The position numbers and the translations under genes were made by a program. This document shows, one piece after another, positions 10,501-21,386 of a stretch of DNA of 64,000 nucleotides (positions within the stretch are counted from its first letter, which is position 1; each line of letters begins with the position of its first letter). This stretch comes from Semisulcospira habei (taxonomy: Eukaryota; Mollusca; Gastropoda; Semisulcospiridae): the NCBI GenBank assembly GCA_036245525.1, contig BTPG01000002.1:122712724-122776723 (forward strand), read 5' to 3'. The notes below the pieces were generated by a model, which saw only the letters and a program-made list of their open reading frames with translations, was not told the DNA's origin and made no database searches.

Positions 10501-13500
10501 GCTTCATTTGGATTCTGCCCCCTCTGGTACTGTCCTCTTTGCCAGGGACCCTGGCCAGATGGATGCTGACCGCCCTGAGACTGACCACCTTGCCACTGGC
10601 CCCTCTGCTGAGGCTAAGCAGTATAAAAAGAAACACAAACTAAAAAAAAGTACAAAACTCACATACTATATATATCACAAAGTCACACACAAAACACAAT
10701 TGATGAGACATAAGTGAGGCACTGCTGACAAAGAAACATGGAAGACATACTCCTGAAAGATAATCAAAAGAAAGCTTGAACGAAAATCATCAGACTGGTA
10801 ACATCAGTACAGCAGTGCCCGACTTATGTCTCATCAAGTGTGTTTTGTGTGCGACTTACTGATGTTACCAGTCTGACGATTTTCGTTCAAGTTTTCTTTT
10901 GATTATCTTTCAGGATTGGTGTAATATTGATGCTTTTGTTGCAGAAAGTATGAAGTCTTACTTTTAAGTTTTTTTTTGCATAAGACTGTACATAACAGGT
11001 TTGCTACTGCCCCTTGTGCACTGACTCCCCATGAAGTGAAGAGCAGAAAAATCAAGATTTCATTTAACTCAAACTTTATAAATGAAAGAGATCTGCTCAT
11101 GATGGACTTTGATTGTAATAAAATTCACTGATACAATGGGTTATCAATGTTGTCTTGCCTCAAGAAAAACTTTTCTACCCTTCTTTTCACAACCCATGCA
11201 CATACCAGATTGTTTCCACTGCATATTACGCATAACAGGTGGAACTCTTCTGCATACAAAAGAGAATAAGAACAAAAGTCTTTCATTTTATGACATTCAA
11301 ATGTCAAAATTTAAATTAGCCCTTTTGCCCACTATTGTAAGACAATTATTGCTATTTATTAACCCTTTACTGCCTGGAGCAGGTCACTTTAAGTTTGTAA
11401 TAAAGTGAATATTTCTTCCCCTTGTGTCAGAAGCAAGAAGTCTTTTTGTCAAATTTGTGAGATGCCTGCTGCCATCCTACTGCCATCACTGGAAGCCACC
11501 CTTGAGGTCCTGCTGCAGAATAACCACCTACTACCTAGGTACCATGGTGGAAAGTCACCACGGTCATTGTACTGAAACAAATGACTGATCAGTCACCTGA
11601 CCACATGACCCCCACACACTGACCTCAGGAAAGTACTCTAAGCTGGTCAGTGCCACAATCCCAAGTCATTGAACTGTCCCTCTCATACCCCCTCCCTCTA
11701 CCAATGTAAAAACGCATTTCACCACCATCTGAGGCATGAAAATCAGATGGTAAAATGACTGATGGCGACTGATGGGTCACCATCTGCAATGTATGTACAG
11801 AAATGCTTGTATGCCGAGATGGTTGTTTAAAGTGCTACCCCAATCTTGGAAAACCTTATTTTCTTAGACGTACATGGTCAAACCACATGTCTTTTTTGAC
11901 AATATGCTGCCAGTTTCAAAAACTGAGTTTCAGGTTCAAGTTGATTATCGACTAAAGCCACAGACAGGTGTTTGTCTGTGTACACGTTCCAGAATGTGCT
12001 GCATGCATGTCCGTTGTTACTGATGACGGACATTTCCTTCCACCCTTGCTAAACACAAACTGTGTAGACCCACGGCCACATTGTACTGAAACACAGTAAA
12101 TGTCACATGTGTGCACCTGCCGAGTGCTGAAAGTGGAAAACAAAGGTTATAGTTTCGGCCATCAGAGATGCTGATCCGACTGACACTACCAACTAACTGT
12201 GGGAAAACTATTCCTGTGTGCATTCTGGTCCTGTTAGTGCATGCATAACAGACTTCTTCTTCTTCTCGAACGCCGTCACACTTGGAGTTTGGCTCTCAAA
12301 ATGAAATCTGTGGTCTTCTGTAGTGCCTCCACAGGCCCGTACAGTTTCTCTTGTAGAGTGGCGGGCTTCGGCCATATCTCCTCCCTCAGCGGCTGGTGGT
12401 TCCCACAGTCCTGGAGGATGTGCTCTGTGGTCTGCTCTGCTTCTCCACAAGGGCACAGGGGAGATGGCACGAGGTGGAAGCGTCTGTGCAGGTGGAAATT
12501 GAGTCGGTTGTGCCCGGTCCTCAGACGAAAGATGGTCACCTGCTCTTGTCTGGACAGCTGATGGTAACTGTCTATGGGCCGTTGTGGTGGTCTGTACACA
12601 GACTTAATGATGGTCTTCATCTCTGTGAAGCTGACTCCATTTTCATCTTGTTCTTTCTCTGCGCCCGCTTTTGCCATTCTGTCAGCTTCTTCATTGCCGT
12701 AGATGGCACAGTGTGAAGGGATCCACTGCAGCACCAGTCTGGTGCACTTGATGTTTTGCAGTGCCTCTTGTAGACGTGGCAGTTTGCTTGCTGTTGCTGC
12801 CTCAAGGACAGACATGGCATCAGTAAGGAATAACAGACTTCATAGGTACACTCTGAAACAAAGCAACTGACTGCTGCCTGATGCAGACGGTTGGATTGGC
12901 AGGAGAGGTGAGAAAAGTGTCTGATGGCTCTTGGGTTGGTCACTCAATGATGACTCAAGCATGAGAAAGTGTTGATGCTTGAATTTTAAGTTGAAAAGGG
13001 GTCATAAACTCATATATTGCACAATGCTGGTTGGTCATGCAAACCAAGACCAAACGTGACTGAAGAAAAATCTATTTGTGCCAAAGGTGGCCTTTTTTTT
13101 TTTTTTTTTTTAAAAGGCAGTTTGGTCATCCAAATGATATCGCACAAAACATGTTTACAATTACAGTCTTAGGTCACTTAATGTAGAAAGCTAAATGCTG
13201 AATTAAAATTTAAATACTACCAGACATAACGATCCTCATTAATTGATCAATGGAACATTATTAAATGCATGGGTGCAAAAGCTGATATTTGGCATATTCT
13301 GGTGAAAAAAAAAACAGAACAAAACACAAAAAAACCCACACAACTTCTGGATTAGAAAACATCTGGAATGAACACAACCTACCCTACAATCAAAGGATGG
13401 ACCACATCAACTGCCCTCAACAGAAAGCTTAATGGTCTGTGGCAGTGATTAGCGTCATTCATCAGGTCACCTGGCCTACCTCTGTGATGAAGGAAATGGC

Positions 13501-13791
13501 AACAGCAAACAATACAGGATGAGGATCCTCCCCAAACGACTTCAAGTCGAGCACACAGCAGTTTGTGGAGGCTTAGGATTCAACAAGTATTAATTTATGT
13601 CTCTTACAGGCAATCCGTGGAGCTGTACAGTGAGTGCCCCTGCAAACGCAACGAGAATGATCAATCTTTCCTAAACATAAATAAATTAATTAATAACCGC
13701 AGAACTTATCATTTAATGCTTGATAATGCTCACTTACACTTACACCATGGCCTCCACGTCCTTTGTTAAAACGCCTCTTCTTCCGACCCAT
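4013..13791 (-). CDS. NSUN2: NSUN2 RNA cytosine-5 methyltransferase, N-terminal part (4 exons)
   Basis: NSUN2 is a nuclear enzyme that methylates C5 of cytosines in tRNAs and other RNAs using S-adenosylmethionine. Exons run 13791-13744, 10613-10449, 5707-5613 and 4567-4013. All three introns start GT and end AG, and phases fit (0, 0, then 2). The read protein starts MGRKKRRFNKGRGGHG, a basic N-terminus, and continues through a Gln/Gly-rich stretch to YEKTLKDNEMFEKFYQ. It then has EEWYYFYRRLQDPLP, VTFRITGYRS and HARQLLHILQSKFFDSL. These match the conserved NSUN2 N-terminal order (KENxLFExYYQ, GEW..F, LPxTxRITGYKSHA). The last exon ends in PPKCLPW, matching the start of the conserved PLxWYP block. 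The TGA after this Trp codon is read as a GTGAGA splice donor. The SAM-binding and catalytic-Cys domains must lie left of position 1. Exon placement was done by eye, without transcript data. Confidence 0.85.
4304..4325. repeat. NSUN2: (CAG)n tract within NSUN2 exon 4
   Basis: About seven CAG units on the plus strand are read on the minus strand as GCT/GCA codons giving a poly-Ala run. The tract lies inside the inserted segment of exon 4. Confidence 0.8.
5000..5150. repeat. Hairpin-forming inverted repeat (MITE-like)
   Basis: Imperfect arms of about 70 bases run from TTATTGGTAACAGG to CATTGTACCC. They are mirrored from GGGTACAATG to CTGCTACCAACAA, with a loop of about 10 bases near 5071-5081. 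It lies in NSUN2 intron 3. Confidence 0.7.
5237..5345. repeat. MITE-like repeat, copy A (degenerate)
   Basis: This shares the core GCCTAGCTA-TCT-GCACTACC and the closing ATCATGGTCA block with the copies near 5459 and 5846. The terminal repeats are eroded. Confidence 0.45.
5459..5576. repeat. MITE-like repeat, copy B
   Basis: Ends are related to AGATAGATYSACCATGATAA and its reverse complement TTATGATCAATCTATCT. It contains the core AAGCTAATCTGGCACTACC. It lies 36 bases from the 3' end of NSUN2 exon 3. Confidence 0.55.
5613..5707 (-). CDS. NSUN2: NSUN2 exon 3
   Basis: This is 95 bases, with acceptor CCCACAG and donor GTATTT. It encodes GLNLMPSEEWYYFYRRLQDP and then LPVTFRITGYR, ending two bases into a Ser codon that exon 4 completes. 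The LP.TFRITGY block is diagnostic of NSUN2. It sits among three related MITE-like repeats. Confidence 0.85.
5846..5960. repeat. MITE-like repeat, copy C (best preserved)
   Basis: Terminal inverted repeats run about 30 bases, from GCAGGAGATGGAATGACCAT inward and mirrored at GGTCAATCTATCTCCTGC. It has no coding capacity and lies in NSUN2 intron 2. Confidence 0.6.
6010..6620 (-). repeat. Degenerate tRNA-derived SINE
   Basis: Read on the minus strand, this follows the same order as the better copy at 37030-37460. It has GTGCCTGCCACCA, a decayed B box (TATTCGATACC), the TCCCCCTCCTTCCTGGTACC body, the GTGTGTGAGTAGATG block and an ATTATTATT tail. It is diverged and lies in NSUN2 intron 2. Confidence 0.55.
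7140..7530. repeat. Dispersed repeat with TATATAGCACTT...AGCGCTTTACA end
   Basis: It begins TAATAATGAGTATTTATATAG and soon carries AAGCTCTAAGCGCTTTACAA. The same end recurs near 45765-45840 and 51605-51680. This resembles a SINE 3' end read in reverse. It lies in NSUN2 intron 2. Confidence 0.55.
8580..9046. repeat. Dispersed repeat, copy 1 of 2 (partner at 48189)
   Basis: About 465 bases match 48189-48684 in the same orientation. Matching starts at ATTCAGGCC-CGGACCACAG and ends at AATTTAAATGTATAA-GTGACC. No ORF or terminal repeat was recognised. Confidence 0.7.
10449..10613 (-). CDS. NSUN2: NSUN2 exon 2
   Basis: This is 165 bases, phase 0 at both ends, with acceptor TGCTTAG and donor GTAAGTG. 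It encodes about 33 residues rich in Gln and Gly (GQWQGGQSQGGQ, then GPWQRGQYQRGQ), followed by the conserved NYEKTLKDNEMFEKFYQ. The Gln/Gly/Arg part is probably disordered. Confidence 0.85.
10687..10914. repeat. Two interleaved inverted repeats (A-B-A'-B')
   Basis: A (10687-10726) pairs with A' (10811-10850), and B (10752-10809) pairs with B' (10857-10914). Arms are about 40 and 58 bases with only a few mismatches. The pairs are interleaved, not nested. They lie in NSUN2 intron 1, just upstream of exon 2 in transcription order. Confidence 0.85.
10915..12240. other. Intron 1 sequence, nothing recognised
   Basis: No ORF with family motifs, no clear repeat structure and no RNA gene was seen. 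Confidence 0.5.
12276..12940 (-). pseudogene. LINE C-terminal fragment (RNase H and Cys motif)
   Basis: The main frame (12815-12276) encodes VLQWIPSHCAIYGNEEADRM, the C-terminal part of an RNase H domain. It is followed by SRQEQVTIFRLRTGHNRLN and a CPCGEAEQTTEHILQDC zinc-binding tail typical of a Jockey/I-type ORF2. Upstream sequence to 12940 continues the RNase H in another frame. It is 5'-truncated, lies in NSUN2 intron 1 and is antisense to nothing. The same LINE group recurs at 29645-31750. Confidence 0.75.
13744..13791 (-). CDS. NSUN2: NSUN2 exon 1 coding part
   Basis: This exon encodes 16 residues, MGRKKRRFNKGRGGHG, and ends GGT before a GTAAGTGTAAGT donor that offers two overlapping GTAAG sites. 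Using the second would bring in an in-frame TAA, so the first is chosen. The basic start resembles the MGRR...RR start of animal NSUN2. Confidence 0.8.
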
Positions 13792-14218
13792 TCTGCTGCC
13801 AACTGCAGGGAAAACCCGAGAATGATGTTTCTGCGCAGAGGATCTGACGTGCAAGCTGATGGTGATATCGACCTAATGATTTCAACAAACCCAACTAAAT
13901 GCTCAGACCGAGAAGAAAACCCATGCGCTAGTTATGCGGGCTGCCATATTTAACCAAGGGAGTCCACTCTGTCCGGTTCAGGGGGGGGGGGGGGGCTACT
14001 GCGTCCACTGTCCACACCGCTGTCACGTCAACAATAATGTCATGATAACTTGTGCACCGCACCGATAGTTTTCTCTCCTTGTAGTCGCCTACTAATTCTA
14101 AGACTACATGCCTGCACAAGCAGACCTAAAATCAATAAACCCTGCAGAAAATACGCACTCGTACCACGTGGGGAATGACTTTACCGCGACACAGCCGTCG
14201 GCCGTGTTGCAACTAGTC
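13792..14218 (-). promoter_or_regulatory. NSUN2: NSUN2 5' flank / probable promoter region
   Basis: This is the sequence immediately upstream of the NSUN2 start codon. It is richer in CG dinucleotides than the introns and has a G tract at about 13981-13995. No TATA box is evident. The transcription start cannot be placed without RNA data. Confidence 0.35.
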
Positions 14219-14449
14219 TTAATCCAGTGCTGCGCCGGGCCCTTCATAGACGATCAGCCGTTTACGAGCTAGTGATTTTCTAGAGAGTAACAAAGGTTTG
14301 GGTATATCAAAATGAAGTCTAGTATGAATAAAAGCAATGCGCACTCGTTTTAAACTCGCCGGAGGATGGAGACATTTTTCTGTGACGGTAGCACATTTTG
14401 TTTCCCGGTCGACTGCAGACGAAACCAAAACTGTCGCAGCCATGTTCAC
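14219..14449 (-). CDS. Small unassigned ORF upstream of NSUN2
   Basis: This 76-codon frame starts MNMAATVLVSSAVDRETKCA and ends at a TAA near 14219. It is on the same strand as NSUN2, about 430 bases upstream. It has no known domain and no recognised relative. It could be a first exon, an upstream transcript or a chance ORF. Confidence 0.2.
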   Translation of the reverse strand: MNMAATVLVSSAVDRETKCATVTEKCLHPPASLKRVRIAFIHTRLHFDIPKPLLLSRKSLARKRLIVYEGPGAALD

Positions 14450-14567
14450 TGGGGGATCAGTAGTTTACACGGGCCTCATTTGGTCCTGTATTTAGTGGTA
14501 GTATGCACTATGTCATTTAAAAGGATTTCATTATTTTTTAAGTAAATTTCACACTTAATTATATTAA

Positions 14568-15635
14568 TGTTGTAGATGGGTGGTGTATGGTGTCTTTCTC
14601 ACGCACGCACCTGGGGTTCGCTTCCGGGCCGTGCCAGGGTCGAGAAGCGGAGGCTTACTTCAAGAACATCTTTTTATTCACAGCATTAAATCAAGGCTGT
14701 AAGCCAAGGTCCTTAAATCACTGCCCTTAATTCAATGCCTTTAAGTCAATGATGCCACCCTGCAACAAACATTACAGGTCATAAGTATATATCATATACA
14801 ATATAGCGTGTGACGTACGTTCTACCTATTACTATTATCAAACTACCATAAATATACATACGCCGGCCGCATAGCTTGAACATACATTCTAGCTATTGTC
14901 AAGCAACCGAAATTACAAAAGAATGTACAGTACAAATCGGCTCTAAACAACGAATTATAAAAACAGACAGTCAAGTAAAAATAACATAAAATGCAATAAC
15001 AACATTTTTCAGTTAATGCAATATTCTATTACCTTAACAAATAACCAAACATCTAGCTATTCAGATACCTTAGCAAAGTGTCAAAGGTGGATAACATGAA
15101 GGTAGACTGAATTTTATATGATCCGATGCAGTCAAGTAGCAAAACTGACTGCTGTGTTTGACTGCCCAAAAATGTCACAGCAGCTATAGGTGAATACAGT
15201 TCAGTCAAAGCTCATGCACCTGACTGAAAACTCATGACAGAATATACCGCCCAAGATGCACTGGATTCTTGGAGCACTTATAGCTACATGCTGTCCAAAC
15301 ACAGAGTCAGGCAGCAATACTTATACATTTAGGCTAGAGCCAGGCACAATATAACTCTATGCTTCCACTGACTAAACTGTTCTAACTTACAGTGAAACCT
15401 GTCTGGTATGCAGTGCAGTCTATCCACAACCACCTTATAAAACAAGACAACGGAATGAAGTAGATCAAGTTAAAAGAGAAAAGATCTAAGAAGACAATAC
15501 TAACTAGGAATTAACAACCTATTTGGCTTTATCCATTAATTAACATTTACCTTACAAATCATAATCAGTGGAGAATATAGACTAAACACTTCCATTCCTC
15601 TATTTAACCGCATGATCAAAGATCACTCTACCACA
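14568..15635 (-). repeat. Gypsy 3' LTR
   Basis: This is collinear with 23708-25004 but lacks the palindromic insertion of the other LTR. On the minus strand it starts TGTGGTAGAG and ends CTACAACA. The purine-rich GGCAGGGGTGAA just before it (about 15636-15650) fits a polypurine tract. Confidence 0.9.
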
Positions 15636-16080
15636 TTCACCCCTGCCAAGTGAAATGACGTCCTCGGCATTTCCGTTTAAATATTAATTAAATGGTTAAC
15701 GTTACAAAACCATGGACAATATAATAGGAACAAAATATAAAGAAAATAATATAGGAAGTATGACTGTTGCGAAACAAAAGCAAGTTATCCACTAAGTGGA
15801 CTTTGGCATGACATTCTGCGCCATGGTAAGCTAGGCTCGGTACACTAGATGTAAGAGGTTATGGTGAAGTGTGAATGAACGGGGGAAAAAAAAAGCTATT
15901 AACTATACACATGAACTTATCAACATTAATTCGAGAGAAACTATGACTCTTTAAATCAACTTATCTGGTATCCGAGTGAAAACAAAGTAAAGTCCGGGCA
16001 TGGTTCTAAGTACTATTCCCATGTTAACGCTATACTGTACTTACTGAATTAAGATGGATGATACAGTTTCAGACAACCTT

Positions 16081-18251
16081 TCAGGATCCATCTGTACCTC
16101 TCCACTCATAATCAGGTCCGATGAGAAAAACTATTTTCCTTTTCCATTCTGGTCCAACAGGTTGTTGATCCATAGCATACTCACCTGTAGTCTGCCAAGT
16201 AGGGGGTCTTCGATGTCTACTAGAAACGCGAAGAACCGGCTGTTCTTGCTCTTGATTTGGACCTGTGTCCTCTTCACTGTCTTTAGTAGTCCCTTCCTCC
16301 TGTGTCCGACCACTTGTCTCATCTGTGGACGCGCTCAGCTCTCCACCATCTACACTCACGGTGGACTGGTGGTCGTCACCACTCAAGCTGGCTGCCCCGT
16401 CATCCACAACAGCTCCTTGAGCGTCCTCAGAAGGTTGTGATGACATCTCCTCAGCTTGCTTATCATCCTCCTCCTCTCCTGCAGCGAGTTTAACTGCTGG
16501 GTCAGAACTCTGGAGTTCAAGCTGCATTTCTACGATGACTGAGTCCGACTCGTCACCTTCCTCCGAGTATGCTGTCAGATCACGAGTAGTCTGTTCCTGT
16601 TCGTGCTTGGCTGCCTTGCTCCTGGCCCGTGGTGCCGGAACTGGCCGTGGCCTGCCTGTCACTGTCTCATCATTTCTGTCACTTCAAGTGATGCCGCGGC
16701 AAGGGGTAAGAGATGATTCCGGTGAAGGGTTCTCTTACGACTTGCATCTCCCTCTTTGTGTATCCTGTAGACGGGAACATCTTCATTTGGTTGGGAACTG
16801 ACAATGTAGATATCCTCTTCCCACTCGTCTGAGAGCTTGTGCTTGTCCTCGAAGGCAAGTATGCGGACGAGCACTCTGTCTCCTTTCTGTAAGGTTGCTC
16901 CTCGCGCTTTGATGTCATAGTGCTCCTTCTGACGTCGTTGAGCCCCATCCGCTGTACTGGCCGCAACTTTGTAGGCTTCCTGAAGGCGCGTCTGTAGATC
17001 AGTGACATAACTGTTGTAGTCTTTGGCGTTCTTTCCTCGTTCCAACCCGAATACTAGATCGATGGGTAACCTTGCCTCTCGCCCAAACATGAGGAAATAC
17101 GGAGAGTGACCGGTGGACTCGTGTTTTGTGCTGTTGTAGGCGTGGACTAGAGGGGCTACTGATTTATGCCACTGCGCTTTCCGCTCCGGCTCCAGAGTGC
17201 CTAGCATCCCTAGCAAGGTCCTGTTGAAACGCTCGGTCATCCCGTTCCCCATTGCGTGATATGGCGAGGTCCTGCTCTTGTCAATACCGGCCAGCTGACA
17301 AAGATCTTTATGACACGACTCTCAAAGTTCGCGCCTTGGTCTGAGTGGAGCCTTCTGGGAAATCCATAATGCACTATGAAGTTGTTGAAAAGCGCGTCTG
17401 CTGTTGTCTTGGCGGTCTGATTTCGAGTCGGTATGGCCTGGGCATATCTCGTGAAGTGGTCGGTAATCACAAGGATATGCTGAAAGCCACTGGAAGACGT
17501 CTCCAGGCTCAAAAGGTCAATGCAAACTAGCTCCATGGGCTGACTGCTGCTGATGTTGACTAACGGGGCCTTCTCAGTGTCCAACAGCTTTCCTGCGTAA
17601 ACATCGGGGGCAGTTCTTGCACCAGTCTTCAATCTGACTTGCCATCCGAGGCCACCAGAATCGCTCCTTTGCCAGTGCAGTCGTGCGGTCCCAGCCTGGA
17701 TGGCCTATGTCATCATGAATCCCTTGCAGAGCGCGTTTGATGAATGCTTCAGGCAAGACTAACTGTGATTGCACCATCCCGTCGGTTGTCGTCTCCTTGT
17801 ACAGTGCTCCACGCTGCAGCCGAAAACGTTGCCAGTGTCGGTACATCGCTGAGTGCTCAGGCGTGCTGGGGAAGTCTTGTCGTCGAGGAATGCGCTTATT
17901 CCTGATGAGCCTCAGCCACAGACCTATCACTGGGTCGTCGTCCTGTGCTCGACGCCAATCCTTACATGTGAACTCAGCCATGTCTTGACCGTCAGGTTCA
18001 TCAAGTACGTCCGCTACTGTCGCCGATAAGCAATGCGTCTCTATCACCGGACAGCTGACAGCCGAGCAGATGGTGTAAATGGCCTCCGTGGACAACTCTT
18101 CATCTTGTCCTTCGGTGTTGTGAGTAATCCTCGACAACGTGTCTGCGTCAACATTATGTACACCAGGTTTATACTTGATGTTGAAATTGTACGCTGCCAG
18201 GGCCGCCAGCCATCTGTGGCCTGTCGCATCAAGCTTTGCAGTGGTGAGCAC
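16081..18251 (-). pseudogene. Gypsy integrase and C-terminal tail, frameshifted
   Basis: The integrase zinc-finger region reads [12 protein letters not shown], then CKNCPRCL (HHCC type), near 17580-17680. The core shows VCIDLLSLE and LHSDQGANF with the two catalytic Asp residues (17632-17237). After a frame change comes [13 protein letters not shown] carrying the catalytic Glu (about 17240). A C-terminal basic/acidic tail (16662-16081) ends near VSSRHRRPPTWQTTG, the usual end of this polyprotein type. At least three frame breaks occur (near 17600, 17250 and 16660). Integrase would join element DNA to the host chromosome. Confidence 0.85.
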
Positions 18252-18309
18252 GTATGTCAGCGGATTGTTGTCCGTGTGAACGGTGAAGCGGGCGCCGTAG
18301 AGGTAGTCT

Positions 18310-19891
18310 CTAAACTTCTGTGACTGACCATTTCAAAGCAAGGAATTCTAGTTTGTGGGCTGGATAATTCCGTTCAGCTTTTCCTAATGCTCTGCTGGCA
18401 TAGGCTACAACGCGCTTGACGCCGTCCTGTTCCTGGTAGAGAACACAGCCGAGCCCTGTCCTGGATGCGTCGGTGTGGAGCTCGAAGGGCTTAGTGTAAT
18501 CAGCATACCCTAGAACTGGAGGTGAGGACAGTATGTTCTTTAGTCGCTGAAAGGCCTCTTCTTCTTCATCTCCCCAAATCCATGGCTTCTGGACATGCGG
18601 CTTTCGCTTCCCTCGCTGTTTCTTGGTTGGCACAGGCATGAGGACTGTCAGGGGCGCAGTGATCTTGGCGAAATCTTTAACGAACTTGCGGTAATAACCT
18701 GCGAAGCCCAGAAACCTCCTTACTTCCTCTGGTGTTGTCGGTGTAGGCCAATCTCTGATGGTTTCTGTCTTTGCGGGATCTGGTTCGATACCATCACATG
18801 ACACAGCGTGGCCAACATAGACCACCTTGGCCTTGAAGAGATGACATTTCTTGGGTGCTAGCTTGAGACCAGCTTCACGCAGCCGTTGAAAGACCAGCCG
18901 CAGGCGTTCTATGTGTTCCTGGTATGTCCGAGCGAATATGATGACGTCATCCAGGTAGATGAGACATATCCGCATGTGGTACTCTCCTAAAATGTCTTCC
19001 ATGAGTCGCTGATAGGTAGCGGGTGAATTCGTCAGTCTGAATGGGAGGCGGTTGTACTCGTAGAATCCGAGTGTACCGACGGTGAATGCAGTACGCTCTT
19101 TGTGTTCCTCGGCGATTTCAACCTGGTAGTAGCCGCTTTTCATGTCCAGGACACTGTAGTACTGTGATCCAGATAAGCAGTCCAGGATTTCTTCTATCCT
19201 TGGCAAAGCGTAAGTCGCGTATAGTCCTGCTATTCAGCTGTCGAAAGTCCGTGCACAGACGAAGGCGTCCATCTTTCCTTCGTGCTAAGACGACATTTGA
19301 AGACCATGAGCTGTAGGACTTGCGGATAATTCCACCTGCCAGGAGTTGCTGTATGTGTGAGCGGACTTCATCCAGCATCGATGGTGGTATCATGCGATGT
19401 TTCTGCTTGAAGGGGCGGTCGTCGCTGAGTTCGATCCGGTGGCGCACCCTTGAAGCTAGGCCTACATCCTCCTCGCTTTTGGAAAAGATGTCCTCATACG
19501 CGGTAATCAAATTCTGTGCCTCCTTCAACTGATCCGGTGTTAAGTTGTCAGTGTCTATCTCAACGAGTAAAAGCAAATTTTCCTGCACCTCTTCAGGTAG
19601 ATCCTCCAGCTCTGTGATGTCCACTGGCTGAACCTCACATAGAAGAGCCCTGGGTTCAAATGAGACTGTACGGGTGGACGTGTTCGATAGGATGACCTCA
19701 ACTGGACTCGTCTCATTGTAAGTGTAGCTAATGAGGGTCGGATTAAGGTCGACGTCCGGGTCTACATCAGGATGGGGCTGGAGAAGGGCACACGTGCGAT
19801 GGTATGGCTGCGATTTGTCTACCATTCCCCTCAAGGTGACTTGTTCGTTAGGGTGAAGTATCACACGTCTCTTCTCTGCCGATCGCACCAC
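18310..19891 (-). pseudogene. Gypsy reverse transcriptase and RNase H, frameshifted
   Basis: The upstream frame (19891-19200) carries the linker and RT entry (KSYSSWSSNVVLARRKDGRL, then RLCTDFRQLN). A frame change near 19200 leads to VLDMKSGYYQVEI, then the catalytic YLDD box (LIYLDDVIIFA, near 18955) and FLGFAGYYRKFVKDF. RNase H follows with LHTDASRTGLGCVLYQ and ERNYPAHKLEFLALK. It ends at another frame change near 18310. All major motifs are recognisable, so the element is not ancient. Confidence 0.9.
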
Positions 19892-20024
19892 TGCTATCCT
19901 GTTGCAGTTCCTTGATAGTTGTTTCTCCCGAAGCGTGATGCTTTTCAGTGCACGTTGCCAAGATGTCTGTCCGGGGTTTGTGTACAGCGATCACCAGTGC
20001 GCTGAGTACAGCTGTCCTTGACTC

Positions 20025-20350
20025 AGAGATAGATAAAGTGAGACTTCATAACCACCCCTCTCATAATCTATAGATTTATTATAATCAACTACCTATTCAG
20101 ACAAACCAACTCCAACAAATACAATCAATACCTTTATTACCTAACTACTTAGGGTAAGTACTTGTAAGAACTTAGGGTAAGTACTTGTAAGAACTTACCC
20201 TAAGTTCTTACAAGTACTTACCCTAAGTAGTTAGGTAATAAAGGTATTGATTGTATTTGTTGGAGTTGGTTTGTCTGAATAGGTAGTTGATTATAATAAA
20301 TCTATAGATTATGAGAGGGGTGGTTATGAAGTCTCACTTTATCTATCTCT
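20025..20350. mobile_element. Near-perfect palindromic foldback insertion in gypsy pol
   Basis: Arms of 157 bases (20025-20181 and 20194-20350) surround a 12-base loop. GACTC directly flanks both sides (20020-20024 and 20351-20355), consistent with a 5-bp target duplication. Ends begin AGAGATAGATAAAGTGAG. It is non-coding. It separates protease from RT, so it entered after the gypsy element. Confidence 0.85.
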
Positions 20351-20402
20351 GACTCTGGCTAGGAAGTTAGTACCCAACAGAATCGGAGTCGCAGCACTGT
20401 AG

Positions 20403-20705
20403 TCAGTCCCTGGCACGACGAGCAAAAGACAGGGGTGTACGGTGCTGCTGAGCCTGTCCTGTGGCAATCACATCCGCTTTAATGTAGCCAGAGTATGGTA
20501 GCGTCTCTCCATTAGCGCACTCAATCCGTAGTAGGTGTTCAACCTTTTGAAGTTCCAGGTGGGTCAAGTGTTTCGCATAGAAATCCTGTGTCACAGTCGA
20601 TACGGCTGATCCTGTGTCTAACAGTGCAGATGTTGCAACACCTTCAACTTGGATTCCTGCTTCGTTAGGCTGACCCACAAGATCATCCAATGTCTCATGG
20701 TCCAT
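20403..20705 (-). pseudogene. Gypsy aspartic protease region
   Basis: This contains VEGVATSALLDTGSAVSTVT, the D-T-G active-site motif of retroelement aspartic proteases. It is followed by a YAKHL helix and a GYIKADVI strand. The frame ends at 20403, next to the foldback insertion. Confidence 0.8.
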
Positions 20706-20770
20706 ATTTTGGTATACCTGTAGTTGGGGCTGGTACTGGCGGCCGCGCGTCTGCCCCTGCTCGCGGGCCC

Positions 20771-21089
20771 CTAGGGAAAATCCTGTTTCAGATGGTCAAG
20801 TCGTACTCTGCAGCCGATCCGCAGATGACCGTACTGCCCACAACGGAAACATCGAGGTCCTCTTGGGTCAGACTCTGCAGTTCGGCGATATAAACCTCCA
20901 GCGCTTGATCCTCCGCGTGGTTGATTCTGGTGTTGAGTCCCATTTTCTGGTCCTGAAGTCTGCAGATCACTTGATCTGTCTCTGCCCACTGTTCCAACCT
21001 TGTTCCTGCAGCTCCTTCACTGCGGCAGTCAGTTGGCGTAGGGCTTCTCTCACTTCCTCCAGTTCCGATGTCTCCTCTGAGTCGGACAT
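20771..21089 (-). pseudogene. Gypsy gag remnant with CCHC zinc knuckle
   Basis: It starts at ATG 21089 (MSDSEETSELEEVREALRQL). One or more frame changes lead to a single knuckle CFRCGQYGHLRIGC (C-x2-C-x4-H-x4-C) near 20820-20860. Only about 100 codons separate start and knuckle, far fewer than a normal gypsy gag, so most of the capsid region appears deleted. Confidence 0.7.
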
Positions 21090-21386
21090 TGTGTCGAGGG
21101 GGAACTATCTACGGTGTAAACCCACTGAGGTATCACTAGAGTTTAGAACTGCAAAACAGAACTATGAACCACCTTCAAATTCTAAGATAAGCTGTGAGTG
21201 AATAGCAAAAAAAAAAAAAAAAAACCCTTCAAAGCTGGCTCTGTATCATGCACCTTATTGTGTCTATACTCAGACTATTTCGGTGGTGCTTATCCAAAAT
21301 CTAAACCACCTGCTCACACCTGTTAAACCACAAAAAAAATGTTTCAAGTCTGAAGCTATCATTTACAAGTAACCATACCGCCTGAT

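Noticed and set aside
16054..16801. Plus-strand ORFs opposite the gypsy C-terminal region
   Set aside because: Antisense shadows; motifs are on the minus strand.
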